Positions 51,713 through 60,864 are shown, numbered from the stretch's first letter. The stretch: 64,000 bases of DNA from Bacteroides sp. (GCF_030151085.1 NZ_JASLER010000069.1:45827-109826), one strand, 5' to 3'. The notes: generated by a model not told the origin, from the sequence alone. Program-made: numbers and translations.

Positions 51713-51822
51713 GTATCTAATATCCAGTTCGCTGGATGTATAGTTCTAGCAGACTGGAAGTATACATCCAGCGTGTTGCATATATACTTCCAGCACGCTG
51801 GAAATATACATGCAGTAAACAA
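51713..51822. repeat. 22-bp tandem array D
   Basis: Five units start at 51713, 51735, 51757, 51779 and 51801. It is the same family as arrays B and C: ATATAC, then WTCCAGC (W is A/T), then a GYGCTG-like end; one unit has the dyad CCAGC-AC-GCTGG. It lies between two convergent genes, 58 bases after the phosphoesterase stop. A small stem CGGATG/CATCCG (51672-51696) precedes it. Confidence 0.8.
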
Positions 51823-51882
51823 AACATAGAAGTGTACAGTTCAAAGCTTTAGGATCACATATCAGAAGTTCAAGGTATACGA

Positions 51883-53694
51883 TCACTCTTTACCCTTATT
51901 CTCTCCCCGCAGATCATCCTTCGGAATCGTCGTCTCGTTCCCATCACGCATAGCCATATAATGCGGTGACATAATCTCCACACCGGCTTCGTTGAAGCGA
52001 TCCTGAATATTCTGATGTAGATCGGAGTAGATCTGTGCCAGGCGGTCGGCATCTTTAATATAGGCATTTATCTGATAAACCGGGTACCAGTCGCTAAGCG
52101 ATGTTTCCAGTACAAATGGACGGGGATCATCCGAAACGCCCGGCGTGTTTAGAGCAGCCTCTATCAGCAGTTGATGTACCTGCCGCCAAGGAGCATCGTA
52201 ACCAATGGTTACTTCGGAATGGATAATCAAACCGAACTCCCTTGCCGACTGGCTGAAGTTTACCGTATGCGAAGACATTATAAATGAATTAGGAATGGTA
52301 ATCACCTCATTCTTAGGTGTACGGATACGCGTAACCAATGGCGTCTTCTCAATCACATTGCCGGTAGTATCGTTCAATTTGATGCGGTCGCCCAACTTGA
52401 AGGGGCGCATATAAGTGATAACCAATCCCGCTATGATATTTCCGATAACAGTACTGGAACCAAGTGAAACAATCAAACCTACAAATACTGATATCCCTTG
52501 GAACACACCGGTTTGGGAACCGGGCAGATAAGGATAGATCATCGCAATCATAAATGCATAAAGCAGGAAGCGGATAATATGATAAGTAGGCAAAGCCCAG
52601 TCGGCATAGAAGCCTTTAATCTTCAGTCGCTCCGATTGTATCTCATTGGCAAGGTAACGTACCAGTTTTATCAGGTACTTCACTGCCATACATATCACGA
52701 AAATAGTAAATAGGTCGGGAACGTAAGCTACAATCCCGTGCAATATGATTTTTACAGGATCCCATATATAAGAGAACAACTGATAAGCCAGATTCTTGGT
52801 TTGCGGGAATATGGCGAACAGCAATGGCACCGTCAGCAATAACTGCAAGAACATAAATATATAACGCGCCAGTTTTGCCAGGAATATGAGCAGGTTCACT
52901 TGCTTTTGCGTATCAAGCAATTCATACTCCTGAATAGAAATGGGTTTGAGTTTTGTATCTTTCAGTTTCTGTATACGCAGCTTAAGTTTATTGAACAACC
53001 AGTAAGTCAATTTAAAAAGAAAGAATTGCCCTACCAGTACAAGTATGAAGTATAGGATACGCTTGCCAAGTTGCCACAAGCTATGCTGTTCCTTCATTAT
53101 TTTCAGTTTGCCCACTATGATCTGCCGGTTTTTGGCTGCTAACTGGTCACGGGTACAGTTCTCCCACAACCCATCTTGATCAGTAAAAGAGGCAATAACT
53201 TTGTTGCCGTACATCAGGTCGGTCACAATATCACTACTCTCAAGATACAGTGAGTCCGGTTTCAAATTAAACCGTTTGCCTAGTTCCGTAATAGCTACAG
53301 CATCCATATCGGCACGTTGTTGCGGAGTATGCCCGCCACGCTTTGCATACAGATAAAACAAAGTATCGCCTTCCACTACCACCGGTATTCCCGGTGTTAC
53401 TTTACGAAGCGAATCTATCCGAAGTTTCTGCTGAGCCAGTTTCACCGAATCCGCCGCATAGCTTTCCAGCTTCAACTGCTCCATCTCCATCCGCAGATTA
53501 GCTTCATTCAGCTTCGCTGCCGTCAACTCATCTTTAAGAACAGATAACTGAACTGAATCGGTATCATTCTTTGCTACAGAAGCCTTCCGTACACTATCCT
53601 GAAAGATATCGAGAACTTTATCTACTAACTGGGCCGATGCTCCGCCTGTTGACATTAACAGCAGACTAAGGCAGAAAACGCGAACAATTCTCAT
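51883..53694 (-). CDS. MscS-family mechanosensitive channel
   Basis: 603 residues. Signal peptide 1-21, then a periplasmic coiled coil (about 45-105) and a soluble segment to about 190, several membrane helices (about 200-420), and the MscS core: FVGLIVSLGSSTVIGNIIAGL near 418, with the pore-helix glycines, then MRPFKLGDRIKLNDTTGNV, TRIRTPKNEVITIPN and a C-terminal cytosolic domain to about 580. It would release solutes on osmotic downshock. It is larger than MscS, closer to the YbdG/MscK-like forms. Promoter at 53734-53741. Confidence 0.9.
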   Translation of the reverse strand: MRIVRVFCLSLLLMSTGGASAQLVDKVLDIFQDSVRKASVAKNDTDSVQLSVLKDELTAAKLNEANLRMEMEQLKLESYAADSVKLAQQKLRIDSLRKVTPGIPVVVEGDTLFYLYAKRGGHTPQQRADMDAVAITELGKRFNLKPDSLYLESSDIVTDLMYGNKVIASFTDQDGLWENCTRDQLAAKNRQIIVGKLKIMKEQHSLWQLGKRILYFILVLVGQFFLFKLTYWLFNKLKLRIQKLKDTKLKPISIQEYELLDTQKQVNLLIFLAKLARYIFMFLQLLLTVPLLFAIFPQTKNLAYQLFSYIWDPVKIILHGIVAYVPDLFTIFVICMAVKYLIKLVRYLANEIQSERLKIKGFYADWALPTYHIIRFLLYAFMIAMIYPYLPGSQTGVFQGISVFVGLIVSLGSSTVIGNIIAGLVITYMRPFKLGDRIKLNDTTGNVIEKTPLVTRIRTPKNEVITIPNSFIMSSHTVNFSQSAREFGLIIHSEVTIGYDAPWRQVHQLLIEAALNTPGVSDDPRPFVLETSLSDWYPVYQINAYIKDADRLAQIYSDLHQNIQDRFNEAGVEIMSPHYMAMRDGNETTIPKDDLRGENKGKE

Positions 53695-53733
53695 ACTATA
53701 AGCTTTATCTCATTATATACATCAATAAATGCT

Positions 53734-53741
53734 CAAACTTA
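53734..53741 (-). promoter_or_regulatory. -7 box for the MscS-type gene
   Basis: CAAACTTA reads TAAGTTTG on the minus strand, an exact TAnnTTTG, 40 bases before the start at 53694. Confidence 0.5.
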
Positions 53742-53816
53742 CAGAATGTTTTCGACTTCACATTCTAAATTCAGAGCAAAGTGACAAAAATGCAGAAAAC
53801 AAACAACTATTATCAT

Positions 53817-53824
53817 TATATTTG
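53817..53824 (+). promoter_or_regulatory. -7 box for the Na/Ca exchanger gene
   Basis: TATATTTG, an exact consensus match, 21 bases before the ATG at 53846. The longer frame from 53729 would begin upstream of this promoter. Confidence 0.55.
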
Positions 53825-53845
53825 TTCCCAAAATTAAAGATTTCT

Positions 53846-54808
53846 ATGGATATACTACTTCTTATCGGAGGATTGCTCCTCATTCTTTTAGGCGCTAACG
53901 GGCTGACAGATGGAGCAGCATCGGTTGCCAAACATTTCCGCATACCGTCTATCGTTATCGGTCTTACCATCGTAGCTTTCGGAACTTCGGCGCCCGAATT
54001 TACCGTCAGCATGTCTTCGGCACTGAAAGGCAGTGCGGATATTGCCATCGGAAACGTAGTAGGAAGCAATATCTTCAATACCTTGATGATTGTGGGCTGC
54101 ACAGCACTCTTCGCCCCGATAGTCATCACCCGCAATACCTTGCAAAGAGAGATTCCCCTATGTATCTTATCTTCTATTGTCCTGCTGATTTGTGCCAATG
54201 ATGTGTTCCTGGACGGCTATAAACAGAATATTCTGAGTGTCAGCGACGGATTGATATTACTCTGTTTCTTCGCCATCTTCCTGAGATATACCTTCACGCT
54301 TGTTTCGCACAACCCGAAAGAGAAAGAAGAAGAAACCGAAGAAATCAAGCAACACCCTATGTGGAAATCCGTCTTATTCATCGTTGGCGGACTGGGTGCT
54401 CTCATTGCCGGTGGAAGCTTCTTTGTAGACGGAGCCACCGGAATAGCACGCAGCCTGGGTGTGAGCGAGTCAGTCATTGGCCTGACATTGGTAGCAGGCG
54501 GTACATCACTGCCCGAGCTTGCCACTTCCATTGTAGCCGCCTTAAAGAAGAATCCGGAAATAGCCATCGGCAACGTGATAGGCAGTAATCTTTTTAACAT
54601 ATTCTTCGTGCTGGGTTGCTCGGCTTCCATTACTCCGCTGAACTTCGCAGGCATCGGTAATCTGGATTTATTAGTACTGGTAGGTTCGAGCATATTGTTA
54701 TGGTTATTCGGAATATTCTTCGGGAAGCGCACCATTACACGGGTTGAAGGTAGTATATTGATACTTTGCTACATTGCCTACACGAGTGTATTAATCTACT
54801 TGTCTTAA
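53846..54808 (+). CDS. CaCA-family sodium/calcium antiporter
   Basis: 320 residues, about ten membrane helices in two inverted repeats. Each repeat has the ion-binding alpha motif: GLTIVAFGTSAPEFTVSMSS then GNVVGSNIFNTLMIVG in the first half (about 40-85), and GLTLVAGGTSLPELATSIVA then GNVIGSNLFNIFFVLG in the second (about 210-260). The acidic loop EKEEETEEIKQ joins them. This is the YrbG-type exchanger. It exports calcium or similar cations using the sodium gradient. Confidence 0.94.
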   Translation: MDILLLIGGLLLILLGANGLTDGAASVAKHFRIPSIVIGLTIVAFGTSAPEFTVSMSSALKGSADIAIGNVVGSNIFNTLMIVGCTALFAPIVITRNTLQREIPLCILSSIVLLICANDVFLDGYKQNILSVSDGLILLCFFAIFLRYTFTLVSHNPKEKEEETEEIKQHPMWKSVLFIVGGLGALIAGGSFFVDGATGIARSLGVSESVIGLTLVAGGTSLPELATSIVAALKKNPEIAIGNVIGSNLFNIFFVLGCSASITPLNFAGIGNLDLLVLVGSSILLWLFGIFFGKRTITRVEGSILILCYIAYTSVLIYLS

Positions 54809-54850
54809 TAGTTTTTAGATACTCTATGTGGTAATTTAAACATTATCACG

Positions 54851-54858
54851 TATCTTTG
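54851..54858 (+). promoter_or_regulatory. -7 box for the GNAT-parE-coaD region
   Basis: TATCTTTG, an exact consensus match, 23 bases before the ATG at 54882. Confidence 0.55.
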
Positions 54859-54881
54859 CCGCATCATAATGACATACAACT

Positions 54882-56021
54882 ATGGCAATTACAATCAAAA
54901 AAGTCTCTACAAAAAGAGAACTGAAACAATTCATTCGTTTTAATTACAGGTTATACAAAAACAACCCCTATTCTGTACCTGACCTGTACGACGACATGCT
55001 CAACACTTTCAACAAAAAGAAAAATGCAGCATTCGAGTTTTGCGAAGCCGAATACTTCCTTGCGTACAAGGATGACAAAATAGTAGGACGTGTAGCTGCC
55101 ATTATCAATCATAAAGCCAACCAGACTTGGGATAAAAAAGACGTGCGTTTCGGCTGGATCGATTTCATTGATGACCCGGAAGTCTCCGATGCTCTCATAA
55201 AAGCAGTGGAAGACTGGGGCAAAGAAAGAGGCATGACTCATGTACAAGGTCCTTTGGGCTTTACCGATTTCGATGCTGAAGGTATGCTTATCGAAGGATT
55301 CGACCAGCTCAGTACCATGGCAACGATTTACAACCACCCCTATTATCCGCAGCACATGGAACGTATGGGCTTCGAGAAGGATGCTGACTGGGTGGAATAT
55401 CAAATCTTCATTCCGGATGCCGTACCCGACAAGCACAAACGTATCTCAGACCTTATCCAGCGCAAATATAACCTGAATATCGTAAAGTGCAAATCGGCCA
55501 AAGAAGTGAAAGCCAAGTACGGGCAAGCCATCTTTGAACTGATGAACGAAGCATACAAGCCACTGTATGGTTACTCCGCCCTATCGCAACGACAGATTGA
55601 CCAATATGTAAAGATGTACCTGCCTATCCTCGACCTACGTATGGTGACACTCATAACAGATGCGGAAGACAAATTGATTGCCGCAGCCATTTCCATGCCT
55701 TCCCTAGCTGTAGCTTTGCAAAAATCCCACGGCCGCTTACTTCCTTTGGGATGGTACTATCTACTGAAAGCTTTATTCATGAAGCGACGTGCCCCGATGC
55801 TCGACTTGCTGCTGATAGCCGTGAAACCTGAATATCAGAATAAAGGTGTTAATGCTTTGTTATTTTCCGATTTAATTCCTGTTTATCAGAAATTAGGTTT
55901 TATATTTGCAGAAAGCAACCCCGAACTGGAGATGAATGGCAAAGTACAAGCCCAATGGGAATACTTCGAAACCAAACAGCATAAACGGCGACGGGCGTTC
56001 ACAAAAGAAATTAATAAATAG
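54882..56021 (+). CDS. GNAT-fold acyltransferase-like protein
   Basis: 379 residues, soluble. The N-terminal half has RFNYRLYKNNPYSVPDLYDD, AYKDDKIVGRVAAIINHKAN (a GNAT beta4-like segment) and a GPLGFTDFDAEGMLIEGFD block near 125. The C-terminal half has LLLIAVKPEYQNKGVNALLF near 325, which resembles the acetyl-CoA pyrophosphate loop. Widespread in Bacteroidetes; substrate unknown. The stop codon is the start of a GTGATTA repeat tract, and parE begins 26 bases on. Confidence 0.7.
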   Translation: MAITIKKVSTKRELKQFIRFNYRLYKNNPYSVPDLYDDMLNTFNKKKNAAFEFCEAEYFLAYKDDKIVGRVAAIINHKANQTWDKKDVRFGWIDFIDDPEVSDALIKAVEDWGKERGMTHVQGPLGFTDFDAEGMLIEGFDQLSTMATIYNHPYYPQHMERMGFEKDADWVEYQIFIPDAVPDKHKRISDLIQRKYNLNIVKCKSAKEVKAKYGQAIFELMNEAYKPLYGYSALSQRQIDQYVKMYLPILDLRMVTLITDAEDKLIAAAISMPSLAVALQKSHGRLLPLGWYYLLKALFMKRRAPMLDLLLIAVKPEYQNKGVNALLFSDLIPVYQKLGFIFAESNPELEMNGKVQAQWEYFETKQHKRRRAFTKEINK

Positions 56022-56034
56022 TGATTAGTGATTA
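56021..56034. repeat. Heptad repeat between GNAT gene and parE
   Basis: Two exact GTGATTA units begin at the last base of the GNAT stop codon. Stops TAG at 56019 and 56026 and TAA at 56036 fall in three different frames. Confidence 0.65.
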
Positions 56035-56047
56035 CTAAAAAGGTTTT

Positions 56048-57919
56048 ATGGAAGAAATCAACGGACTGATGCCCGAAGGCAATGTTGAATATACGGAAGA
56101 TAACATTCGTCACCTTGACGATATGGAGCACATCCGTGTCCGCTCGGGCATGTACATCGGCCGTCTGGGAGACGGCGCACAAAACGACGACGGTATCTAT
56201 GTATTGTTGAAAGAAGTAATGGACAACAGTATTGATGAGTTCAAAATGGGTGCCGGCAAGCGTATAGAAGTGAACATTGAAGAAAACCTCCGTGTAAGCG
56301 TACGCGACTACGGACGTGGTATTCCGCAAGGCAAACTGATTGAAGCGGTGAGCAAGCTTAACACCGGTGGAAAGTACGACAGTAAAGCTTTTAAGAAAAG
56401 CGTCGGACTGAATGGTGTAGGTATCAAAGCAGTAAATGCCCTCAGCAGTCGTTTTGAAGTACGCAGCTACCGCGACGGGAAAGTACGTACCGCCATCTTT
56501 GAAAAAGGTAATCTGCTAAGCGACGTCACCGTAAGCACGGACGAAGAAAGCGGCACATTCATCTTCTTCGAACCGGATGCTTCACTCTTCCTGAACTACT
56601 CATTCCAGAATACTTTCGTAGAGACTCTGCTACGCAATTATACCTATCTGAACACAGGTCTTGCCATTATCTATAATGGACAGCGCATCCTCTCCCGTCA
56701 CGGATTGGAAGACTTGCTGAAAGACAACATGACCTCCGAAGGTTTGTACGACATCATCCACCTGAAAGGAGAAGATATTGAAATTGCCTTTACGCATACC
56801 ACCCAATACGGCGAAGAGTATTATTCTTTCGTCAACGGCCAGCATACCACCCAAGGCGGTACACACCAAAGTGCACTGAAAGAGCATATTGCCCGTACTA
56901 TCAAGGAGTTCTACAATAAGAATCAAGAATACTCAGACATACGTAACGGTATCGTTGCCGCCATTGCCATCAATGTGGAAGAACCACAGTTTGAAGGGCA
57001 GACTAAGACCAAGTTGGGTTCGCCTTCTATGGAGCCCGGCGGCGTCAGCGTCAATAAATATGTAGGTGATTTTATCAAGACGGAAGTGGATAACTTCCTG
57101 CACAAGCATCCGTTGGTATCCGAAGTGATGCTGCAAAAGATTCAAGACTCCGAGAAAGAGCGTAAAGCCATTGCCGGCGTTACGAAACTGGCTCGCGAAC
57201 GTGCCAAGAAAGCAAATCTGCATAACCGCAAACTGCGTGACTGCCGTTACCACCTCAATGATGGCAAAGGCAAAGACAAGGAAACAGAATCCTGTATCTT
57301 CATCACCGAGGGAGACTCTGCGAGCGGTTCTATCACCAAAAGCCGTGATGTCAATACTCAGGCTGTATTCAGTTTGCGTGGAAAGCCGCTTAATTCCTAC
57401 GGGTTGACCAAGAAGGTAGTTTACGAAAACGAAGAGTTCAACTTACTTCAAGCCGCTTTGAATATCGAGGATGGCATAGAAGGACTTCGTTACAATAAAG
57501 TGATTGTAGCGACCGATGCCGATGTGGACGGTATGCACATCCGCCTACTTATCATCACATTCTTCCTCCAGTTCTTCCCCGACTTGATAAAGAAAGGACA
57601 TGTATATATCCTACAGACGCCTCTGTTCCGTGTGCGCAACAAGAAAAAGACCAACTACTGCTACACAGACGAAGAACGTTTAAAGTCCATCGAAGAGTTG
57701 AGTCCCAATCCGGAAATCACCCGATTCAAAGGTTTGGGAGAGATCTCGCCCGACGAGTTCCAACATTTCATTGGCAAAGACATGCGCCTCGAACAGGTTT
57801 CCCTGCGCAAGACCGACCTTGTCAAAGAGTTACTTGAATTCTACATGGGTAAGAATACCATGGAGCGACAAAACTTTATCATCAGTAATTTGGTTATAGA
57901 AGAAGACCTAGCATCATGA
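56048..57919 (+). CDS. parE: DNA topoisomerase IV subunit B
   Basis: 623 residues, shorter than GyrB (about 650) and typical of Bacteroides ParE. GHKL ATPase: MYIGRLGDG near 35, LKEVMDNSIDEFKMG near 55, RVSVRDYGRGIPQG near 80, GLNGVGIKAVNAL near 118. TOPRIM: FITEGDSASGSI near 418 and VIVATDADVDGMHIRLL near 485. It decatenates chromosomes with ParC. It overlaps coaD by 4 bases (ATGA). GyrB is the alternative but length and neighbours favour ParE. Confidence 0.9.
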   Translation: MEEINGLMPEGNVEYTEDNIRHLDDMEHIRVRSGMYIGRLGDGAQNDDGIYVLLKEVMDNSIDEFKMGAGKRIEVNIEENLRVSVRDYGRGIPQGKLIEAVSKLNTGGKYDSKAFKKSVGLNGVGIKAVNALSSRFEVRSYRDGKVRTAIFEKGNLLSDVTVSTDEESGTFIFFEPDASLFLNYSFQNTFVETLLRNYTYLNTGLAIIYNGQRILSRHGLEDLLKDNMTSEGLYDIIHLKGEDIEIAFTHTTQYGEEYYSFVNGQHTTQGGTHQSALKEHIARTIKEFYNKNQEYSDIRNGIVAAIAINVEEPQFEGQTKTKLGSPSMEPGGVSVNKYVGDFIKTEVDNFLHKHPLVSEVMLQKIQDSEKERKAIAGVTKLARERAKKANLHNRKLRDCRYHLNDGKGKDKETESCIFITEGDSASGSITKSRDVNTQAVFSLRGKPLNSYGLTKKVVYENEEFNLLQAALNIEDGIEGLRYNKVIVATDADVDGMHIRLLIITFFLQFFPDLIKKGHVYILQTPLFRVRNKKKTNYCYTDEERLKSIEELSPNPEITRFKGLGEISPDEFQHFIGKDMRLEQVSLRKTDLVKELLEFYMGKNTMERQNFIISNLVIEEDLAS

Positions 57920-58368
57920 GAAGAGCAATCTTTCCGGGAACGTTCGACCCGTTTACCATCGGACATGCTTCTGTAGTAAACCGTGCGTTGACCTTCATCG
58001 ACGAGATTATTATAGGTATCGGCATCAACGAAAACAAGAACACGTATTTCCCCGTTGAGAAGCGCGAAGAGATGATACGTAACTATTACCGGAACGAGCC
58101 ACGCATCTGTGTACAGTCATACAACTGCCTGACTATCGACTTTGCCAAGCAAGTGGATGCCAATCTGATTATCCGTGGAATCCGTACCGTAAAAGATTTC
58201 GAATACGAAGAAACCATCGCGGACATCAACCGTAAGCTGACCGGAATTGAAACGATCCTGCTCTTCACCGAACCGGAACTGACTTGTATCAGTTCAACCA
58301 CCGTTCGCGAGCTGCTGCAATTCGGAAAAGATATAAGCATGTTCATTCCGAAAGGGATGGACATTTAG
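57916..58368 (+). CDS. coaD: Phosphopantetheine adenylyltransferase
   Basis: 150 residues, the usual size. It makes dephospho-CoA from 4'-phosphopantetheine and ATP, the penultimate step of CoA synthesis. The nucleotidyltransferase motif GTFDPFTIGHASVV (TIGH at about 15-18) and the C-terminal ISSTTVRELLQFG are present. The start overlaps parE by 4 bases, so the two are translationally coupled. The gap to the next gene is filled by a 7-bp repeat. Confidence 0.96.
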   Translation: MRRAIFPGTFDPFTIGHASVVNRALTFIDEIIIGIGINENKNTYFPVEKREEMIRNYYRNEPRICVQSYNCLTIDFAKQVDANLIIRGIRTVKDFEYEETIADINRKLTGIETILLFTEPELTCISSTTVRELLQFGKDISMFIPKGMDI

Positions 58369-58399
58369 TGATTAGTGTTTAATGATTAGTGATTAGATA
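58365..58399. repeat. Heptad repeat filling the coaD-S41 protease gap
   Basis: Five 7-bp units: TTAGTGA, TTAGTGT, TTAATGA, TTAGTGA, TTAGATA. The 35 bases begin within the coaD stop codon and end at the base before the next ATG. Stops fall at 58366, 58373 and 58380, one per frame. Confidence 0.8.
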
Positions 58400-60013
58400 A
58401 TGAAGAAAATATTTGCCTTAATTATATGTCTATGTGCCTTGGCAGCACATGCTCAAAAGATTAACAACGAACCTATCCGCAAATTGCAAATGGCAGAGTT
58501 TGCCATAGCCAACCTGTATGTAGACAAAGTGGACGAAGATAAATTGGTTGAAGAAGCCATCATCAAGATGTTGGCACAACTCGACCCGCACTCTACCTAC
58601 AACAATGCAGAAGAAGTCAAGAAAATGAACGAGCCTCTGCAAGGCAACTTCGAAGGTATTGGCGTACAATTCCAAATGATAGAAGACACTTTGCTGGTGA
58701 TACAACCCGTCAGCAACGGTCCGTCGGAAAAGGTAGGTATCCTGGCAGGCGACCGCATAATTGCCGTTAATGATAGTGCGATTGCCGGAGTGAAAATGAG
58801 TACGGAAGATATTATGAGCCGCCTGCGCGGTCCTAAGAATTCAGAAGTAAAGCTCACCATTATCCGCCGTGGCGTAGACGAGCCAATCTATTTCACCGTA
58901 AAGCGTGACAAGATACCCATCCTCAGCTTAGATGCTTCGTACATGATAGAGCCCAAAATCGGATATATACGTATCAACCGCTTTGGAGCGACCACTGCCC
59001 AAGAGTTTACCCAAGCCCTGAAAGAACTTCAAAAGAAGGGAATGAAGGACCTGATTCTTGACTTGCAGGGCAACGGTGGAGGTTATCTGAATGCCGCTAT
59101 CGACCTTGCCAACGAGTTCCTTGGTCAGAAAGAACTTATTGTTTATACCGAAGGCAGAGCCGAACGCCGCAGTGACTTCTTTGCAAAAGGAACCGGCAAC
59201 TTTAAAGAGGGGCGTCTTATCGTATTGGTGGACGAATATTCCGCTTCTGCCAGCGAGATTGTAACCGGTGCCATTCAGGACTGGGATAGAGGTGTCGTAG
59301 TAGGACGCCGCACCTTCGGCAAAGGATTGGTACAACGCCCTATCGACTTGCCGGACGGCTCAATGATCCGCCTGACCATCGCCCGCTATTATACTCCCGC
59401 CGGACGTTGCATTCAAAAGCCTTATGACAACACCGCCAACCTGGACGGCAAACTTAACGGAGAAGATAATCAGGATAATTACAACCTGGACCTGGTAAAC
59501 CGCTTCAACCATGGAGAAATGATTCATGCAGATAGTATCCACTTCGCCGATTCGCTGAAAGTACAGACAAAGCGTCAAGGACGTACCGTATATGGAGGTG
59601 GGGGTATCATGCCCGACTTCTTCGTTCCGATAGATACGACTCAATACACGGACTACCATCGGAATCTTGTAGCCAAAGGCGTAGTTATCAAAGCAACTAC
59701 CGGCTACATAGAGAAGCATCGGAAAGAATTACAAAACAAATACAAGAAGTTTGAAGCTTTCAACGAGAAGTTCGAAATAGACGATGCCTTCCTTGCCGAC
59801 ATCCGTGCTTTGGCGGAGAAAGAGAAAATAGAATTCAACGAAGAACAGTATAACAAATCGTTACCTCTTATCAAAACGCAGCTGAAAGCACTGATTGCCC
59901 GTGACCTATGGGATATGAATGAATACTTCCAGGTGATAAATAGCACAAACAAGAGTGTGCAGCAGGCTTTAGAAGTATTGAATAAGAACATCTACAGTAC
60001 GATCATCCGATAA
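58400..60013 (+). CDS. S41-family C-terminal processing protease
   Basis: 537 residues. Signal peptide 1-18 (ends AHA). PDZ domain at about 85-170 with FEGIGVQFQM and GPSEKVGILAGDRIIAVND. The S41 catalytic region has DLILDLQGNGGGYLNAAIDL near 215, the serine motif DEYSASASEIVTGAIQ near 278-293 and the lysine in VGRRTFGKGLVQ near 305. A helical C-terminus follows. CtpA-type proteases trim or degrade periplasmic proteins. The gene follows coaD across the heptad tract and may be in the same transcript. Confidence 0.94.
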   Translation: MKKIFALIICLCALAAHAQKINNEPIRKLQMAEFAIANLYVDKVDEDKLVEEAIIKMLAQLDPHSTYNNAEEVKKMNEPLQGNFEGIGVQFQMIEDTLLVIQPVSNGPSEKVGILAGDRIIAVNDSAIAGVKMSTEDIMSRLRGPKNSEVKLTIIRRGVDEPIYFTVKRDKIPILSLDASYMIEPKIGYIRINRFGATTAQEFTQALKELQKKGMKDLILDLQGNGGGYLNAAIDLANEFLGQKELIVYTEGRAERRSDFFAKGTGNFKEGRLIVLVDEYSASASEIVTGAIQDWDRGVVVGRRTFGKGLVQRPIDLPDGSMIRLTIARYYTPAGRCIQKPYDNTANLDGKLNGEDNQDNYNLDLVNRFNHGEMIHADSIHFADSLKVQTKRQGRTVYGGGGIMPDFFVPIDTTQYTDYHRNLVAKGVVIKATTGYIEKHRKELQNKYKKFEAFNEKFEIDDAFLADIRALAEKEKIEFNEEQYNKSLPLIKTQLKALIARDLWDMNEYFQVINSTNKSVQQALEVLNKNIYSTIIR

Positions 60014-60033
60014 GATATATATCACATTTATCA

Positions 60034-60143
60034 GACACCAGTGTTTGTCCCGCCAGACACTGGTGTTTGTCGTATCAAACACTGGTGTTTATCACGTCAA
60101 AGACCAGTGTCTATCGCACTGAGCACAAGTGTTTATCAAGTGT
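60034..60143. repeat. 22-bp tandem array F (ACACTGGTGTTTRTC core)
   Basis: Five units start at 60034, 60056, 60078, 60100 and 60122, all exactly 22 bases apart. The core ACAC-CA/TG-GTGTTTRTC is conserved and 6-7 bases vary. The dyad ACAC-n2-GTGT lies in the core. The array sits between two convergent genes, 20 bases after the protease stop. Confidence 0.85.
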
Positions 60144-60150
60144 CCCTAAT

Positions 60151-60753
60151 TCAATTTCCGAGCAGCCACTTATTGAGCCATCGGTTTATGTAGATATTAG
60201 CCACCGCACATCCTGCACCGATAACTGCACCCGCCAATACATCCGACGGATAATGAACCCCTTCGTTCATGCGTGATACACCTACCGAACAAGCCCACAA
60301 GGCTGAAGGAGCTATCACATACCACTTAGGATACTTTATACATAGCGAAGTGGCAAGGGCAAAAGCCGTAGACGTATGGCCTGAAGGGAATGACGGACTG
60401 CTTTCATAACTATAAGGGTGCACCCGGTCGGGGTAAGTCTCAAAAGGACGTGCACGGTCAAACAGATACTTCATACCGTATGTCAGTACGAACGTACCGG
60501 CCACACTTGTGCCCACATAGATGGCATCCTTCAACAACTCCTTGTCATTTTTCGCCCAGGCAGCTACCGCCATCGCCACCGGAACACCGATAGCAATATA
60601 TGGTTCCGACTGTGAAATGAACTTGTTATAATTGCGTATAAACTTGCCATCCCAACTATTGATCTGATGCAAAGTGTTGATGTCCCAATTCTGAGCAGAC
60701 AACATAGATACAACAAAGAAGGCAAAATATACAAAAAGAATATTCCTTTTCAT
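60151..60753 (-). CDS. PAP2-family membrane phosphatase
   Basis: 200 residues. Signal-like N-terminus (ends LSAQ), then membrane helices. The three PAP2 motifs are present: KYLFDRARP near 110, PSFPSGHTSTA near 132, and SRMNEGVHYPSDVLAGA near 172. The phosphatidic-acid phosphatase or lipid A/undecaprenyl-phosphate class is implied; the substrate is unknown. Transcribed toward the S41 gene across array F, divergent from the AraC gene. Promoter at 60777. Confidence 0.9.
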   Translation of the reverse strand: MKRNILFVYFAFFVVSMLSAQNWDINTLHQINSWDGKFIRNYNKFISQSEPYIAIGVPVAMAVAAWAKNDKELLKDAIYVGTSVAGTFVLTYGMKYLFDRARPFETYPDRVHPYSYESSPSFPSGHTSTAFALATSLCIKYPKWYVIAPSALWACSVGVSRMNEGVHYPSDVLAGAVIGAGCAVANIYINRWLNKWLLGN

Positions 60754-60776
60754 AAAATCTTTGTATTAATTTGCGG

Positions 60777-60784
60777 CAAAGATA
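60777..60784 (-). promoter_or_regulatory. -7 box for the PAP2 gene
   Basis: CAAAGATA reads TATCTTTG on the minus strand, 24 bases before the start at 60753. Confidence 0.5.
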
Positions 60785-60817
60785 ACCGAAATAGTTAGAG
60801 TTTTCATAAAAAAATTC

Positions 60818-60825
60818 TATCTTTG
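60818..60825 (+). promoter_or_regulatory. -7 box for the AraC-type gene
   Basis: TATCTTTG, an exact consensus match, 40 bases before the ATG at 60865; divergent from the PAP2 promoter. Confidence 0.55.
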
Positions 60826-60864
60826 TTGCCACATTTATTATGAAACGCCTATCAAATTAACACA

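Noticed and set aside
53729..53845. Longer N-terminus of the Na/Ca exchanger
   Set aside because: It would begin upstream of the -7 box at 53817-53824 and has no family similarity.
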